The notes below the pieces were generated by a model, which saw nothing but the letters and a program-made list of their open reading frames with translations, was not told the DNA's origin and did no database searches. Below, piece after piece: positions 1 to 7,116 of a stretch of 64,000 nt of DNA (the stretch's first letter is position 1; every line of letters begins with the position of its first letter). Position numbers and translations under genes: made by a program. Source of the DNA: Borreliella garinii (lineage in GTDB: Bacteria; Spirochaetota; Spirochaetia; Borreliales; Borreliaceae); the NCBI RefSeq assembly GCF_001922545.1, contig NZ_CP018744.1:682001-746000 (forward strand), given 5' to 3'.

Positions 1-1
1 A

Positions 2-415
2 GAAGGATTAGCTGTTGGTGTTGCTTTTGGAGCCTTGGCGTCTAATCCAGATATTCAAACTTTAGTTGGAGCTATGCTTCTTACGCTTGGTATTGGTATT
101 CAAAATATTCCCGAAGGAGCAGCTATTTCTCTTCCCTTAAGAAGAGGTAATGTTGATTTGATAAAATGCTTTAATTATGGTCAAATGTCAGGATTGGTGG
201 AAATTGTAGGGGGTCTTATGGGTGCTTATGCAGTTTATTCTTTTACTCGAATTTTACCCTTTGCTTTGGCTTTTTCAGCAGGAGCTATGATTTATGTGTC
301 TATTGAGCAATTAATACCTGAAGCCAAGAGAAAAGATATTGACAATAAAGTGCCAAGTATATTTGGTGTTATTGGTTTTACATTAATGATGTTTCTTGAT
401 GTTTCATTGGGTTGA
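2..415 (+). CDS. bmtA: ZIP-family metal transporter, 3' part (BmtA/GufA type)
   Basis: The reading frame is already open at base 2, so the 5' part lies outside the window; the TTG at 35 is not a real start. The visible residues begin EGLAVGVAFGAL, which matches the end of the conserved ZIP transmembrane helix IV (HN.PEG.A). A second helix follows with NIPEGAAISLPL, the equivalent of helix V, so both metal-binding helices are represented. Three to four hydrophobic segments are visible. By gene order this is the B31 BB0219 equivalent, known as the Borrelia manganese transporter BmtA in the inner membrane. It converges on pstB with only 2 bases between the stop codons, so no intergenic terminator is possible. 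Family assignment is firm; manganese as substrate is carried over from B. burgdorferi. Confidence 0.9.
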   Translation, partial: EGLAVGVAFGALASNPDIQTLVGAMLLTLGIGIQNIPEGAAISLPLRRGNVDLIKCFNYGQMSGLVEIVGGLMGAYAVYSFTRILPFALAFSAGAMIYVSIEQLIPEAKRKDIDNKVPSIFGVIGFTLMMFLDVSLG

Positions 416-417
416 AT

Positions 418-1200
418 TTATCCAAATTTACCACTGATATATTCTTCAGTTTTGGTATTTTTAGGATTAAAGAATAGTTCATCAGTTGGACTTTCTTCTT
501 CAATGCATCCATTAAGGAAAAATGCGGTTCTATCAGATATTCTTCCTGCTTGTTGCATGTTGTGAGTTACAATGATTATTGTGTAACTTTCTTTTAAGTT
601 TATTATTAGTTCTTCAATTTTGCCTGTTGATATTGGATCGAGTGCGGAGGTAGGTTCATCCATTAGTATTACATTTGGTTCTATTGCAAGAGTTCTTGCA
701 ATACAGAGTCTTTGTTGTTGACCCCCTGACAAACTTAAGGCATTTGTATTAAGTTTGTCTTTGACCTCGTCCCAGAGTGCAGATTTTTTTAGTGATTGTT
801 CTACTATTTCATCTAGTTTTTTTTTATCTTTTGTTCCGTGAATCTTAGGACCATAGCTTATATTGTCGTAGATAGACATTAAAAATGGGTTAGGAGTTTG
901 GAATACCATTCCTATTTTTCTTCTAAGCTCCAGGATATCGAAATTATTTGAATAAATGTTCTTCCCCTCATATATTACATTACCTTCTATTTTAATGCCT
1001 TCAACAAGGTCATTCATTCTGTTGAGAGTTCTTAAGAATGTTGATTTGCCACAGCCAGATGGGCCTATTAAAGCGGTAATACTATTTTTTAGTATTTTAA
1101 TATTTATTTCGTTCAAAGCCTTAAAGTCTGTATAAAATAGATTTAAATTTTCTGTTTCTATTATAATTTCATTTTTTGGTTTTTCTTTTTCTTTTACCAC
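418..1200 (-). CDS. pstB: Phosphate ABC transporter ATP-binding protein PstB
   Basis: 260 aa, normal length for PstB. It has a Walker [10 protein letters not shown] (about residues 46-54), Q-loop MVFQTPNPF (about 98-106), ABC signature LSGGQQQR (157-164) and Walker B with D-loop [13 protein letters not shown] (177-189), followed by the switch His in VTHNM. The RTLNRMNDL segment after Walker A is characteristic of PstB rather than other ABC ATPases. It powers phosphate import through PstA/PstC at the inner membrane. The start is a GTG whose preceding base is the last base of the pstA stop codon, with an AGGAT about 9 bases upstream inside pstA, so it is the last gene of the pst operon and translationally coupled. 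No phoU follows, unlike in many bacteria. Confidence 0.97.
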   Translation of the reverse strand: MVKEKEKPKNEIIIETENLNLFYTDFKALNEINIKILKNSITALIGPSGCGKSTFLRTLNRMNDLVEGIKIEGNVIYEGKNIYSNNFDILELRRKIGMVFQTPNPFLMSIYDNISYGPKIHGTKDKKKLDEIVEQSLKKSALWDEVKDKLNTNALSLSGGQQQRLCIARTLAIEPNVILMDEPTSALDPISTGKIEELIINLKESYTIIIVTHNMQQAGRISDRTAFFLNGCIEEESPTDELFFNPKNTKTEEYISGKFG

Positions 1201-2745
1201 TTATTTAATCCTATATAATTTATTTATTAAAAATTTTGATGTTAAATTTATTATGAGCACCATTATTACAAGTATTGAAGCTGTTCCAAATCCTTTGTCC
1301 AGATGTCCTTCTTGAAATAACATCAGTAAGTGCACAGTCAATGTTCTTGATGGTTCATTTAAATTTGTTGCAAGCCCCAAGTTTGTTCCCATTGTAAAAA
1401 GCAATACAGCTGTTTCTCCTAAAGCTCTTCCTATTGCAAGAACTATTCCTGTTAGTATGCCAGGAATAGCTGCTGGAACCATAATTTTAATTATAGTTTC
1501 TGTTTTGTTTGCCCCTAAGGCAAATGAAGCATATTTGTATGATTTTGGGATTGTTTTAAATGTTTCTTCGGTTGTTTTAACAATCATTGGCAATATCATT
1601 AGGGAGCTTGTTATTGCTCCTGAAAGTATTCCCATTCCAAAAATTGGCACAAAAAATATCAGTCCAAAAAGTCCAAAAATTATTGCAGGAATTGAAGACA
1701 GAATGTCAACACTCATAGATAGTATTTTGTAAAATATTTTGTTAGAAGTGTATTCGGCAAGCATTATGCCAGTTCCTATTCCAATGCATATTGAAATAGC
1801 AGTTGTTAGTAATATTACATAAAAAGTATTTAAGATTAAGTAAGAAATTCCACCATATGTACCAGAATCTCTTGGAATAGATAATATGAAATTTAAATTT
1901 AAAGGACTACTTTTGTCAAAGTAGTGCATTTTAATAAAGGGCGCTTTAATATTTTGAAAATAATGCCAAGGGACAATTGCTAGTGAGCCTTCTGTTTTTT
2001 CTATAGTTTGTATTATTTTTTCTTTTTGATCAAGATATTTTATTATTTTTAATTTAATATCCTTTGATATTAAATTAACCCATGTTTCTTTACCTTTAAT
2101 AAGTTTTTCAACCTCATCAACACCTAGTGTATTGATTATTTCATTTTCATTTTTTGTTAAAGTTTTTTTACTTATTAGGACAGACATAGTTTTTATTTTT
2201 AAAGCTTTAATATTGGGATATAACTTAAAATCTAGAGATTCGAATTCTTCTTTTGTTAAATAACTTATAGAGCCTATTGTGCTATTTATAGCTTTAAGTA
2301 CTTTTTTGATAGATGGTTCTATTTTTATGTATCTTTTATTAAATTCATTGTTTTTGATTAATGTTCTTAGAATAGCTTTGTTAGATGGACTGTTAAGTGA
2401 ATTGGCAATAGGTATAATATCGATTCCTTGATCTGAAATGCTTCCCCAGTGTGAAATTTTATTATTATATATGTTGTAAATGTCTTCTGTTGAGATTTTA
2501 TCTACATTGATATTTTTGTTAATAATAAAAGCAATTTGTATTTCTTTGTCGTCTTCTGTTTTAAATGGCACAAATATTTGAGTTTTGTTTAAAAATAAAG
2601 TTTGTTTTTTTTTGAAATAAAACAAAGAGTTGTATAATATATACGCTATTAGAAAAATTAATAGTGCTGTTAAAAAATATGCAATAAAATTGATTATAAA
2701 GAAATAAAACTTGTTAATCAATTTATTTATTTGAGTTTTGGTCAC
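1201..2745 (-). CDS. pstA: Phosphate ABC permease PstA with N-terminal extracytoplasmic PBP-like domain
   Basis: 514 aa, against about 280-300 for most PstA proteins. The C-terminal part (about 300-514) is a standard permease with five to six membrane helices and the EAA-type loop region ALGANKTETIIKIMVPAAIPG. The N-terminus has one membrane helix (about 15-40), then about 245 extra residues outside the membrane. Within it, ISTEDIYNIYNNKISHWGSI and STIGSISYLT closely resemble segments of phosphate-binding proteins, including PstS of the same operon (ENLAKILNGKIQNWKQVG and TPYSIGYIGL). I therefore infer a built-in substrate-binding-like domain, perhaps partly duplicated (a second similar stretch around 185-275). 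GTG start at 2745 overlaps the pstC stop by 4 bases. B31 BB0217 by order. Confidence 0.92.
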   Translation of the reverse strand: MTKTQINKLINKFYFFIINFIAYFLTALLIFLIAYILYNSLFYFKKKQTLFLNKTQIFVPFKTEDDKEIQIAFIINKNINVDKISTEDIYNIYNNKISHWGSISDQGIDIIPIANSLNSPSNKAILRTLIKNNEFNKRYIKIEPSIKKVLKAINSTIGSISYLTKEEFESLDFKLYPNIKALKIKTMSVLISKKTLTKNENEIINTLGVDEVEKLIKGKETWVNLISKDIKLKIIKYLDQKEKIIQTIEKTEGSLAIVPWHYFQNIKAPFIKMHYFDKSSPLNLNFILSIPRDSGTYGGISYLILNTFYVILLTTAISICIGIGTGIMLAEYTSNKIFYKILSMSVDILSSIPAIIFGLFGLIFFVPIFGMGILSGAITSSLMILPMIVKTTEETFKTIPKSYKYASFALGANKTETIIKIMVPAAIPGILTGIVLAIGRALGETAVLLFTMGTNLGLATNLNEPSRTLTVHLLMLFQEGHLDKGFGTASILVIMVLIINLTSKFLINKLYRIK

Positions 2746-3650
2746 TTTTTCTTTAACCCTTTATTTGAAGATAGTATAAAATTTTTGAGTAAATTTGTAA
2801 TTATTGAAAATAGCAATAATACTAGAGCTGTAGAGAAGAGAGCTTCTCTGTGGGTACCTGAAGCGTATCCCATGTCCATAGCAATATTTACAGTTAGTGT
2901 TCTAATGGGCGAAAATACATTTTTTATAAAAAGAGGAGAGCCTCCTCCAACCATTAATACTGCTACTGTTTCTCCAATAGCTCTTCCTATTGCTAATATT
3001 GTTCCTGCTAAAATGCCTCGACTAGCTGATGGTATTATTACCTTATATATTGTTTGCCAGTCTGTTGCTGCTAATGCAAGAGATGCAAATTTATAAGATT
3101 TGGGAACAGCTTTAAGTGATGAATAGCAAACGCTAATTATTGTGGGAACTATCATTATGCTTAATATGAGTGATGAGCTTATTAAATTGTATCCTAGATT
3201 GTCTTCTCTTTGAAAAATGTTTTTTATTAAAGTAGCAATAAATGTGCTTCCAAAAAATCCGTAAACTACACTAGGAATTCCTGCTAGAAGCTCTATTACT
3301 GTTTGTAAAAATTGTCTATAAAATCCTTTTGCTTTTTCAAGTAAATATATTGCAAATCCCAATCCAATTGGTAAAGCTATTAAAATAGAAAAAAGTGTAG
3401 TTAAAAAGGAATTAATAATGAATGCTAAGATACCATAAGATTTTTGTAGATTGTTGGTAGGATCCCAATTCGTGCTAAATAAAAAGTTGAAAATTTTAAT
3501 TTTGCTATTAATAAACGGCGTTATTCCGGTTTTTAATATAAATACACCTAAAAAAAATATTGATAGAGAGCTTATTATTGCGGATATAAGAATAAAAGAT
3601 TTGAAAATAATTCCAACTATCTTTCTTTTTGCCTTTAAGCTTAGATACAT
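2742..3650 (-). CDS. pstC: Phosphate ABC permease PstC
   Basis: 302 aa, a typical PstC length. It has about six hydrophobic helices and the conserved permease loop ALAATDWQTIYKVIIPSASRG followed by ILAIGRAIGETVAV, the signature of PstC/PstA permeases. With PstA it forms the membrane channel for phosphate. It starts with ATG at 3650 and ends overlapping pstA by 4 bases (GTGA), indicating coupled translation. An 89-base gap separates it from pstS upstream and contains a perfect 30-bp palindrome that could set the ratio between the binding protein and the permeases. B31 BB0216 by order. Confidence 0.96.
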   Translation of the reverse strand: MYLSLKAKRKIVGIIFKSFILISAIISSLSIFFLGVFILKTGITPFINSKIKIFNFLFSTNWDPTNNLQKSYGILAFIINSFLTTLFSILIALPIGLGFAIYLLEKAKGFYRQFLQTVIELLAGIPSVVYGFFGSTFIATLIKNIFQREDNLGYNLISSSLILSIMIVPTIISVCYSSLKAVPKSYKFASLALAATDWQTIYKVIIPSASRGILAGTILAIGRAIGETVAVLMVGGGSPLFIKNVFSPIRTLTVNIAMDMGYASGTHREALFSTALVLLLFSIITNLLKNFILSSNKGLKKK

Positions 3651-3693
3651 TTTTTAAAAGAATCCCTTAAAGCTCATGTTAGTGTTAAATTGT

Positions 3694-3723
3694 ATTACTT
3701 GACTTAATATTAAGTCAAGTAAT
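3694..3723. promoter_or_regulatory. Perfect 30-bp palindrome in the pstS-pstC spacer
   Basis: Bases 3694-3723 read identically on both strands, centred on TTAATATTAA with arms ATTACTTGACTTAAT. It could fold in RNA as a long stem, or bind a dimeric regulator as DNA. It lies 16 bases after the pstS stop and 43 bases before the pstC start. On the minus strand it is not followed by a T-run, so it does not look like a simple terminator; an intercistronic stabiliser, attenuator or operator are all possible. Confidence 0.6.
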
Positions 3724-3739
3724 TTCCCCTTTAATTTAA

Positions 3740-4579
3740 TTATGTTTTTATCCCTAAAAAGCCTTGTTCTTCAACGATATCTTGTCCGATTGAGCTTGTC
3801 ATAAAATCAATAAATTGAGTTATGCTTTTATCCTCGTATTTGTTATTTGTAACTATTGTTAAATTTCTTTTAATGGTGTATTTATTACTATTTATTGTTT
3901 CTTTTGTAGGGTATGTGCTATTGATAGAAAGTATATTTAAGCCCTTTTCTATTGAATTTTTTGCATATCCAAGACCTATATAGCCTATTGAGTATGGAGT
4001 AAGGCTTGTTTTTTCAATTACCTCTCCATTAGATTTTACTACTATTCCGTCTTGTCTAAATTGAGATTCTTCGTGAGTTTTAAATATTTTATTAAGAAGT
4101 AGATCTTTTATAGACGAATAAGAACCAGAGGAAGAGTCTCGATTAATAAAGTTGATTTTAGCATCAGGGCCTCCCACTTGTTTCCAATTTTGAATTTTTC
4201 CATTTAGTATTTTAGCTAGATTTTCTTCTGTAATATTTGTAATCTTTATTTCAGGGCTTGTGATGAAAATTAAAGCATCATAAGCAAATACAGTTTCTTT
4301 TGCTCCTTGTTCAATTTCCTCTTTTGTTAAATCTCTTGATGATATTGCTATTTTATATATTTTGTTAAATAGTCCGTTTATGCCAACACTACTTCCTTGT
4401 GCATCGTATGTTACTTTAGTATTATTGTTTATTTTATTATATTTTAAAATCATTTCGTCTAGTATCGGGCTTACAGTTGTAGATCCCCCAATTGATACAA
4501 TTTTTTCATTGTCCTGATTTTTACAGTTGCATAATAAACTTACTGATAACATAAAAATTAAGATAACAAATTTTTTCAT
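3740..4579 (-). CDS. pstS: Phosphate-binding lipoprotein PstS
   Basis: 279 aa from the ATG at 4579; a TTG one codon upstream is in frame, but the ATG has the better spacing (8 bases) from AGGAG. The N-terminus MKKFVILIFMLSVSLLCNC is a lipoprotein signal with a loose spirochetal lipobox ending in Cys. The body is a periplasmic binding protein of the phosphate family: IGGSTTVSPIL near the start, ILNGKIQNWKQVGGPDAKI, NRDSSSGSY (phosphate-ligand loop) and PYSIGYIGLGYAK. It captures phosphate in the periplasm and delivers it to PstC/PstA. It is the first gene of the operon, with a recognisable sigma-70 promoter upstream. B31 BB0215 by order. Confidence 0.97.
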   Translation of the reverse strand: MKKFVILIFMLSVSLLCNCKNQDNEKIVSIGGSTTVSPILDEMILKYNKINNNTKVTYDAQGSSVGINGLFNKIYKIAISSRDLTKEEIEQGAKETVFAYDALIFITSPEIKITNITEENLAKILNGKIQNWKQVGGPDAKINFINRDSSSGSYSSIKDLLLNKIFKTHEESQFRQDGIVVKSNGEVIEKTSLTPYSIGYIGLGYAKNSIEKGLNILSINSTYPTKETINSNKYTIKRNLTIVTNNKYEDKSITQFIDFMTSSIGQDIVEEQGFLGIKT

Positions 4580-4604
4580 CAAGTAAACTCCTTTGTTTAA
4601 GTAT

Positions 4605-4632
4605 ATAATAGCATTAATTTAAAATAAGTCAA
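4605..4632 (-). promoter_or_regulatory. Probable sigma-70 promoter of the pst operon
   Basis: On the minus strand TTGACT (4627-4632) and TATTAT (4605-4610) are 16 bases apart, and TGC directly before the -10 gives an extended -10 element. Transcription would start about 20 bases upstream of the pstS ATG. No Pho-box-like direct repeat is evident. Confidence 0.6.
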
Positions 4633-4744
4633 TTATAAATTAACTTTATTGATTAAGTTATAATTGGGGAATAATAGCAAATATTTTAATTTTTTGGTAT
4701 AAATTACTACTAGATTTATATGTTAAGTTTTGAGAGGTATTTAA

Positions 4745-5323
4745 ATGGCGGTAGTAAAATCTAGTGAAATTGAAAAAGGTTCTTTTTTACTTATTAAAGG
4801 AACTCCTCATATTGTTCTTGAAAGAGAATTTTCAAAAACAGGTAGGGGAGGGGCAATAGTAAGGTTAAAGCTTAAGAACTTAAAAAACAAATTTGTCATT
4901 AGAGAAACTTTAAAAGGGGCAGATACCGCAGAAGCGATTGAAATTTACGAGGTTAGTGCCCAGTATTTATACAAAGATAAAGATGTTTTGGTTTTTATGG
5001 ATTTAGAAACTTATGATCAAGTTAGTTTGGACTTAAAGGAAAGTGCCAATTTCCAAGATAAGGTGCTTTTTTTACAGGAGTCTGAAACCTATTCTCTCAT
5101 AATGTTTGACAATGTGGTTATTGATATTAAGTTAGCTCCAAAGATTGCTTTTGAAGTTGTAGAGGTTGAGGCAGCTGTTAAAGGTGACACTGTAACAAAT
5201 GCAATGAAAAATATTACTCTTAATACAGGGCTTGTAATAAAAGCGCCGCTTTTTATTAATGTTGGAGATAAAGTTTTAGTTAATTCTGAAACTAAAGAGT
5301 ATGCAGAGCGGATTAAAAGTTAA
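4745..5323 (+). CDS. efp: Elongation factor P
   Basis: 192 aa, full-length three-domain EF-P: KOW-like domain I (about 1-64), OB domain II and OB domain III ending with the family pattern TGLVIKAPLFINVGDKVLVN. EF-P enters the ribosomal E site and relieves stalling at proline runs. The domain I tip loop reads SKTGRGGA, placing Arg at position 34 where E. coli EF-P has the beta-lysylated Lys34. The loop and following residues resemble EF-Ps modified by arginine rhamnosylation (EarP type) more than the Lys type. Start ATG is preceded by GAGAGG. Divergent from pstS; the 165-base spacer holds promoters for both. B31 BB0214 by order. Confidence 0.97.
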   Translation: MAVVKSSEIEKGSFLLIKGTPHIVLEREFSKTGRGGAIVRLKLKNLKNKFVIRETLKGADTAEAIEIYEVSAQYLYKDKDVLVFMDLETYDQVSLDLKESANFQDKVLFLQESETYSLIMFDNVVIDIKLAPKIAFEVVEVEAAVKGDTVTNAMKNITLNTGLVIKAPLFINVGDKVLVNSETKEYAERIKS

Positions 5324-5963
5324 ATTAATATTGTTTTTTTGTTATGTTGTTTGTTCTTGCGAAATAAATTATCCAGAGATAAAAGAAGTTGATTATAAGG
5401 TAAATTATTATTTTACCGAGAATCGTTTAGATTATTCTATGAGTTTTGATTTTGCAATTAAAGTTCTAAATCCAAAAGATGTTTTTAAATTATCAATAGA
5501 GAATAAAGACACCAGTGAGTTTATTCAGGTAATTAATAGCAATCATAGCTCTTTTTTTATTGATTCTATTCTTGGCAAGGATATTCTATATTGTAGGGAT
5601 TTGAGGTTTAATTTTTTTGATGAAACTTTTGAAGATTTTACCTCATGTGTTCGTCTTTTCGATAAGGGCATGAGGGTGTACAGTAGAGAGCTTGTTATTT
5701 CTTTAGGTATGTCAAAATATGATTTAGATGATGTTCACAATTATGTATATAAGTCTAAAGATATGGCAATGTTAAATAAGTTAAGTAATTCTAAAGTATT
5801 TTTTGTTAAAACCTTTAAAGATAAGGTATATTCTGTTTCTTCAGTTGTTAGAATTGATTCAATAGATGCTTTAGAGATTGATAAAACATTGGATAATTAC
5901 ATAAGTTTTTATTATGTCGAAAAAAATTCAAATCTTTTTTTTAAGGTCAATTTGAAAGATTAA
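5301..5963 (+). CDS. Putative lipoprotein of unknown function
   Basis: 220 aa, starting with an ATG inside the last 23 bases of efp, so it is translationally linked to it. The N-terminus has a charged start, a hydrophobic core (LILFFCYVV) and a Cys after V-C-S, fitting a spirochetal lipobox with Cys20 as the lipidated residue. The rest is beta-rich, with no motif I recognise and no membrane segment, so a periplasmic or surface lipoprotein is likely. By order it is B31 BB0213, which I recall as a predicted lipoprotein. Its 3' end lies 2 bases from an oppositely oriented tRNA. Confidence 0.8.
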   Translation: MQSGLKVKLILFFCYVVCSCEINYPEIKEVDYKVNYYFTENRLDYSMSFDFAIKVLNPKDVFKLSIENKDTSEFIQVINSNHSSFFIDSILGKDILYCRDLRFNFFDETFEDFTSCVRLFDKGMRVYSRELVISLGMSKYDLDDVHNYVYKSKDMAMLNKLSNSKVFFVKTFKDKVYSVSSVVRIDSIDALEIDKTLDNYISFYYVEKNSNLFFKVNLKD

Positions 5964-5965
5964 AT

Positions 5966-6039
5966 TGGGCCCACCAGGACTTGAACCTGGGACCTACCGA
6001 TTATGAGTCGGGTGCTCTAACCAACTGAGCTATGGGCCC
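5966..6039 (-). tRNA. tRNA with CAU anticodon, probably tRNA-Ile2 (lysidine type)
   Basis: 74 nt cloverleaf on the minus strand: acceptor GGGCCCA pairs with TGGGCCC, D arm GCTC..GAGC, anticodon loop CTCATAA, T arm CCAGG-TTCAAGT-CCTGG, discriminator A; CCA is not encoded. The CAU anticodon fits elongator Met, initiator Met or Ile2. C4-G69 and C5-G68 in the acceptor and a CGACTCATAATCG anticodon arm match E. coli tRNA-Ile2, the substrate of TilS, better than elongator tRNA-Met. It lacks the three G-C pairs beside the anticodon loop expected of an initiator. It follows the last gene of the gtaB-to-coiled-coil operon. Confidence 0.93.
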
Positions 6040-6066
6040 TAAGCTTTAATTTATTATATTTATTTT

Positions 6067-7098
6067 TTATTCATTGTCAAGTTCATTTTGAATAACCTCT
6101 ATTTTAGAAGTTAATGCATCTAATTTGTTGTTAATTTTATCTTTTTCTTTTGTTAGGACTTGCATTTTTTTTTGAATGTTTTTTATTTCTTCCTGTTTTG
6201 TTATTTTAATTAAATCATTGCTTAAGTTTAATATTTTTTGGCTTGTTTTTTCTATTTTTTGGATTGCTGCGCTAATTGTATTGGTTTTGGCTTGGGTTTT
6301 TTCTTTTTTTGTGGTTTCAATAAATTCTTCAGCGATTTTTTTTAAAATATTTTCTTTGTTTTTTACAATAGCATTGATTTCGTTTTTTATTTGATTCTTT
6401 TTGTATATTTTTTCTTTTTTACTTCTATATATTATTTGTTGTATTTCTTCTTTTATGTTTTTTATATTTGTTTTGATTTCATTTATTATTTTAAATTCTT
6501 TAATAATTACATTGTTTAATTTTTTATTTAATGAAAATTCATTTATTATGCTTTCAAAGTTTTCAGAAAGGTAATATTTTATGAATACTTGTTTTTCAAA
6601 TTCTTTTGATATTTTACATACATTTATCATGTTTATAGTATTGTTTATTACTGAGTTGACTTTAAGTATTATCCTTTTTAAAGGATTTTTTGTTTTATCA
6701 CTTACTAATTCTATTTTTTTATATTTTTCAAGTTTCAATTTAGAAAAATCCATATTGTATTTTGATATTAATTCTAGATTTTGAGGATAAATTTCGATTA
6801 TTGTTTTAGCAATTTCTTTAAGTTTTTTTTCATATGATTTGTTAATAGATTTATATTCTGTTTTAAGAATATAAATCTTTTTGTTTAAATTTTTTAATAT
6901 GTTTTCATTTTCTTCCGATTTGCTTAAATTGCTTTTCATTTGGCACAATTCTTTTTCTGCTAATTTTAGATTAGGGTAGTGGTTTAAGTTTTTTAATTCT
7001 AGTATATTATTATTTTTTAATATTTTCCCAAGTTCAATTAAACTTTTTTCTTTTTCTACCTTTAACAAGCTGATTTCGGATTTGATTTTTTTTATCAT
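6067..7098 (-). CDS. Coiled-coil protein of unknown function
   Basis: 343 aa, extremely rich in Lys, Glu, Ile and Asn, with long heptad-like stretches at about 1-110, 200-270 and 290-343. There is no signal peptide or membrane helix, so it is probably cytoplasmic. No enzyme motif is visible. It starts 18 bases after the mutL stop and is the last protein gene of the minus-strand operon that begins with gtaB. B31 BB0212 by order. It could be a structural or DNA-associated filament protein, but nothing in the sequence proves this. Confidence 0.75.
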   Translation of the reverse strand: MIKKIKSEISLLKVEKEKSLIELGKILKNNNILELKNLNHYPNLKLAEKELCQMKSNLSKSEENENILKNLNKKIYILKTEYKSINKSYEKKLKEIAKTIIEIYPQNLELISKYNMDFSKLKLEKYKKIELVSDKTKNPLKRIILKVNSVINNTINMINVCKISKEFEKQVFIKYYLSENFESIINEFSLNKKLNNVIIKEFKIINEIKTNIKNIKEEIQQIIYRSKKEKIYKKNQIKNEINAIVKNKENILKKIAEEFIETTKKEKTQAKTNTISAAIQKIEKTSQKILNLSNDLIKITKQEEIKNIQKKMQVLTKEKDKINNKLDALTSKIEVIQNELDNE

Positions 7099-7116
7099 GG
7101 GAACTCTGATTTCATT

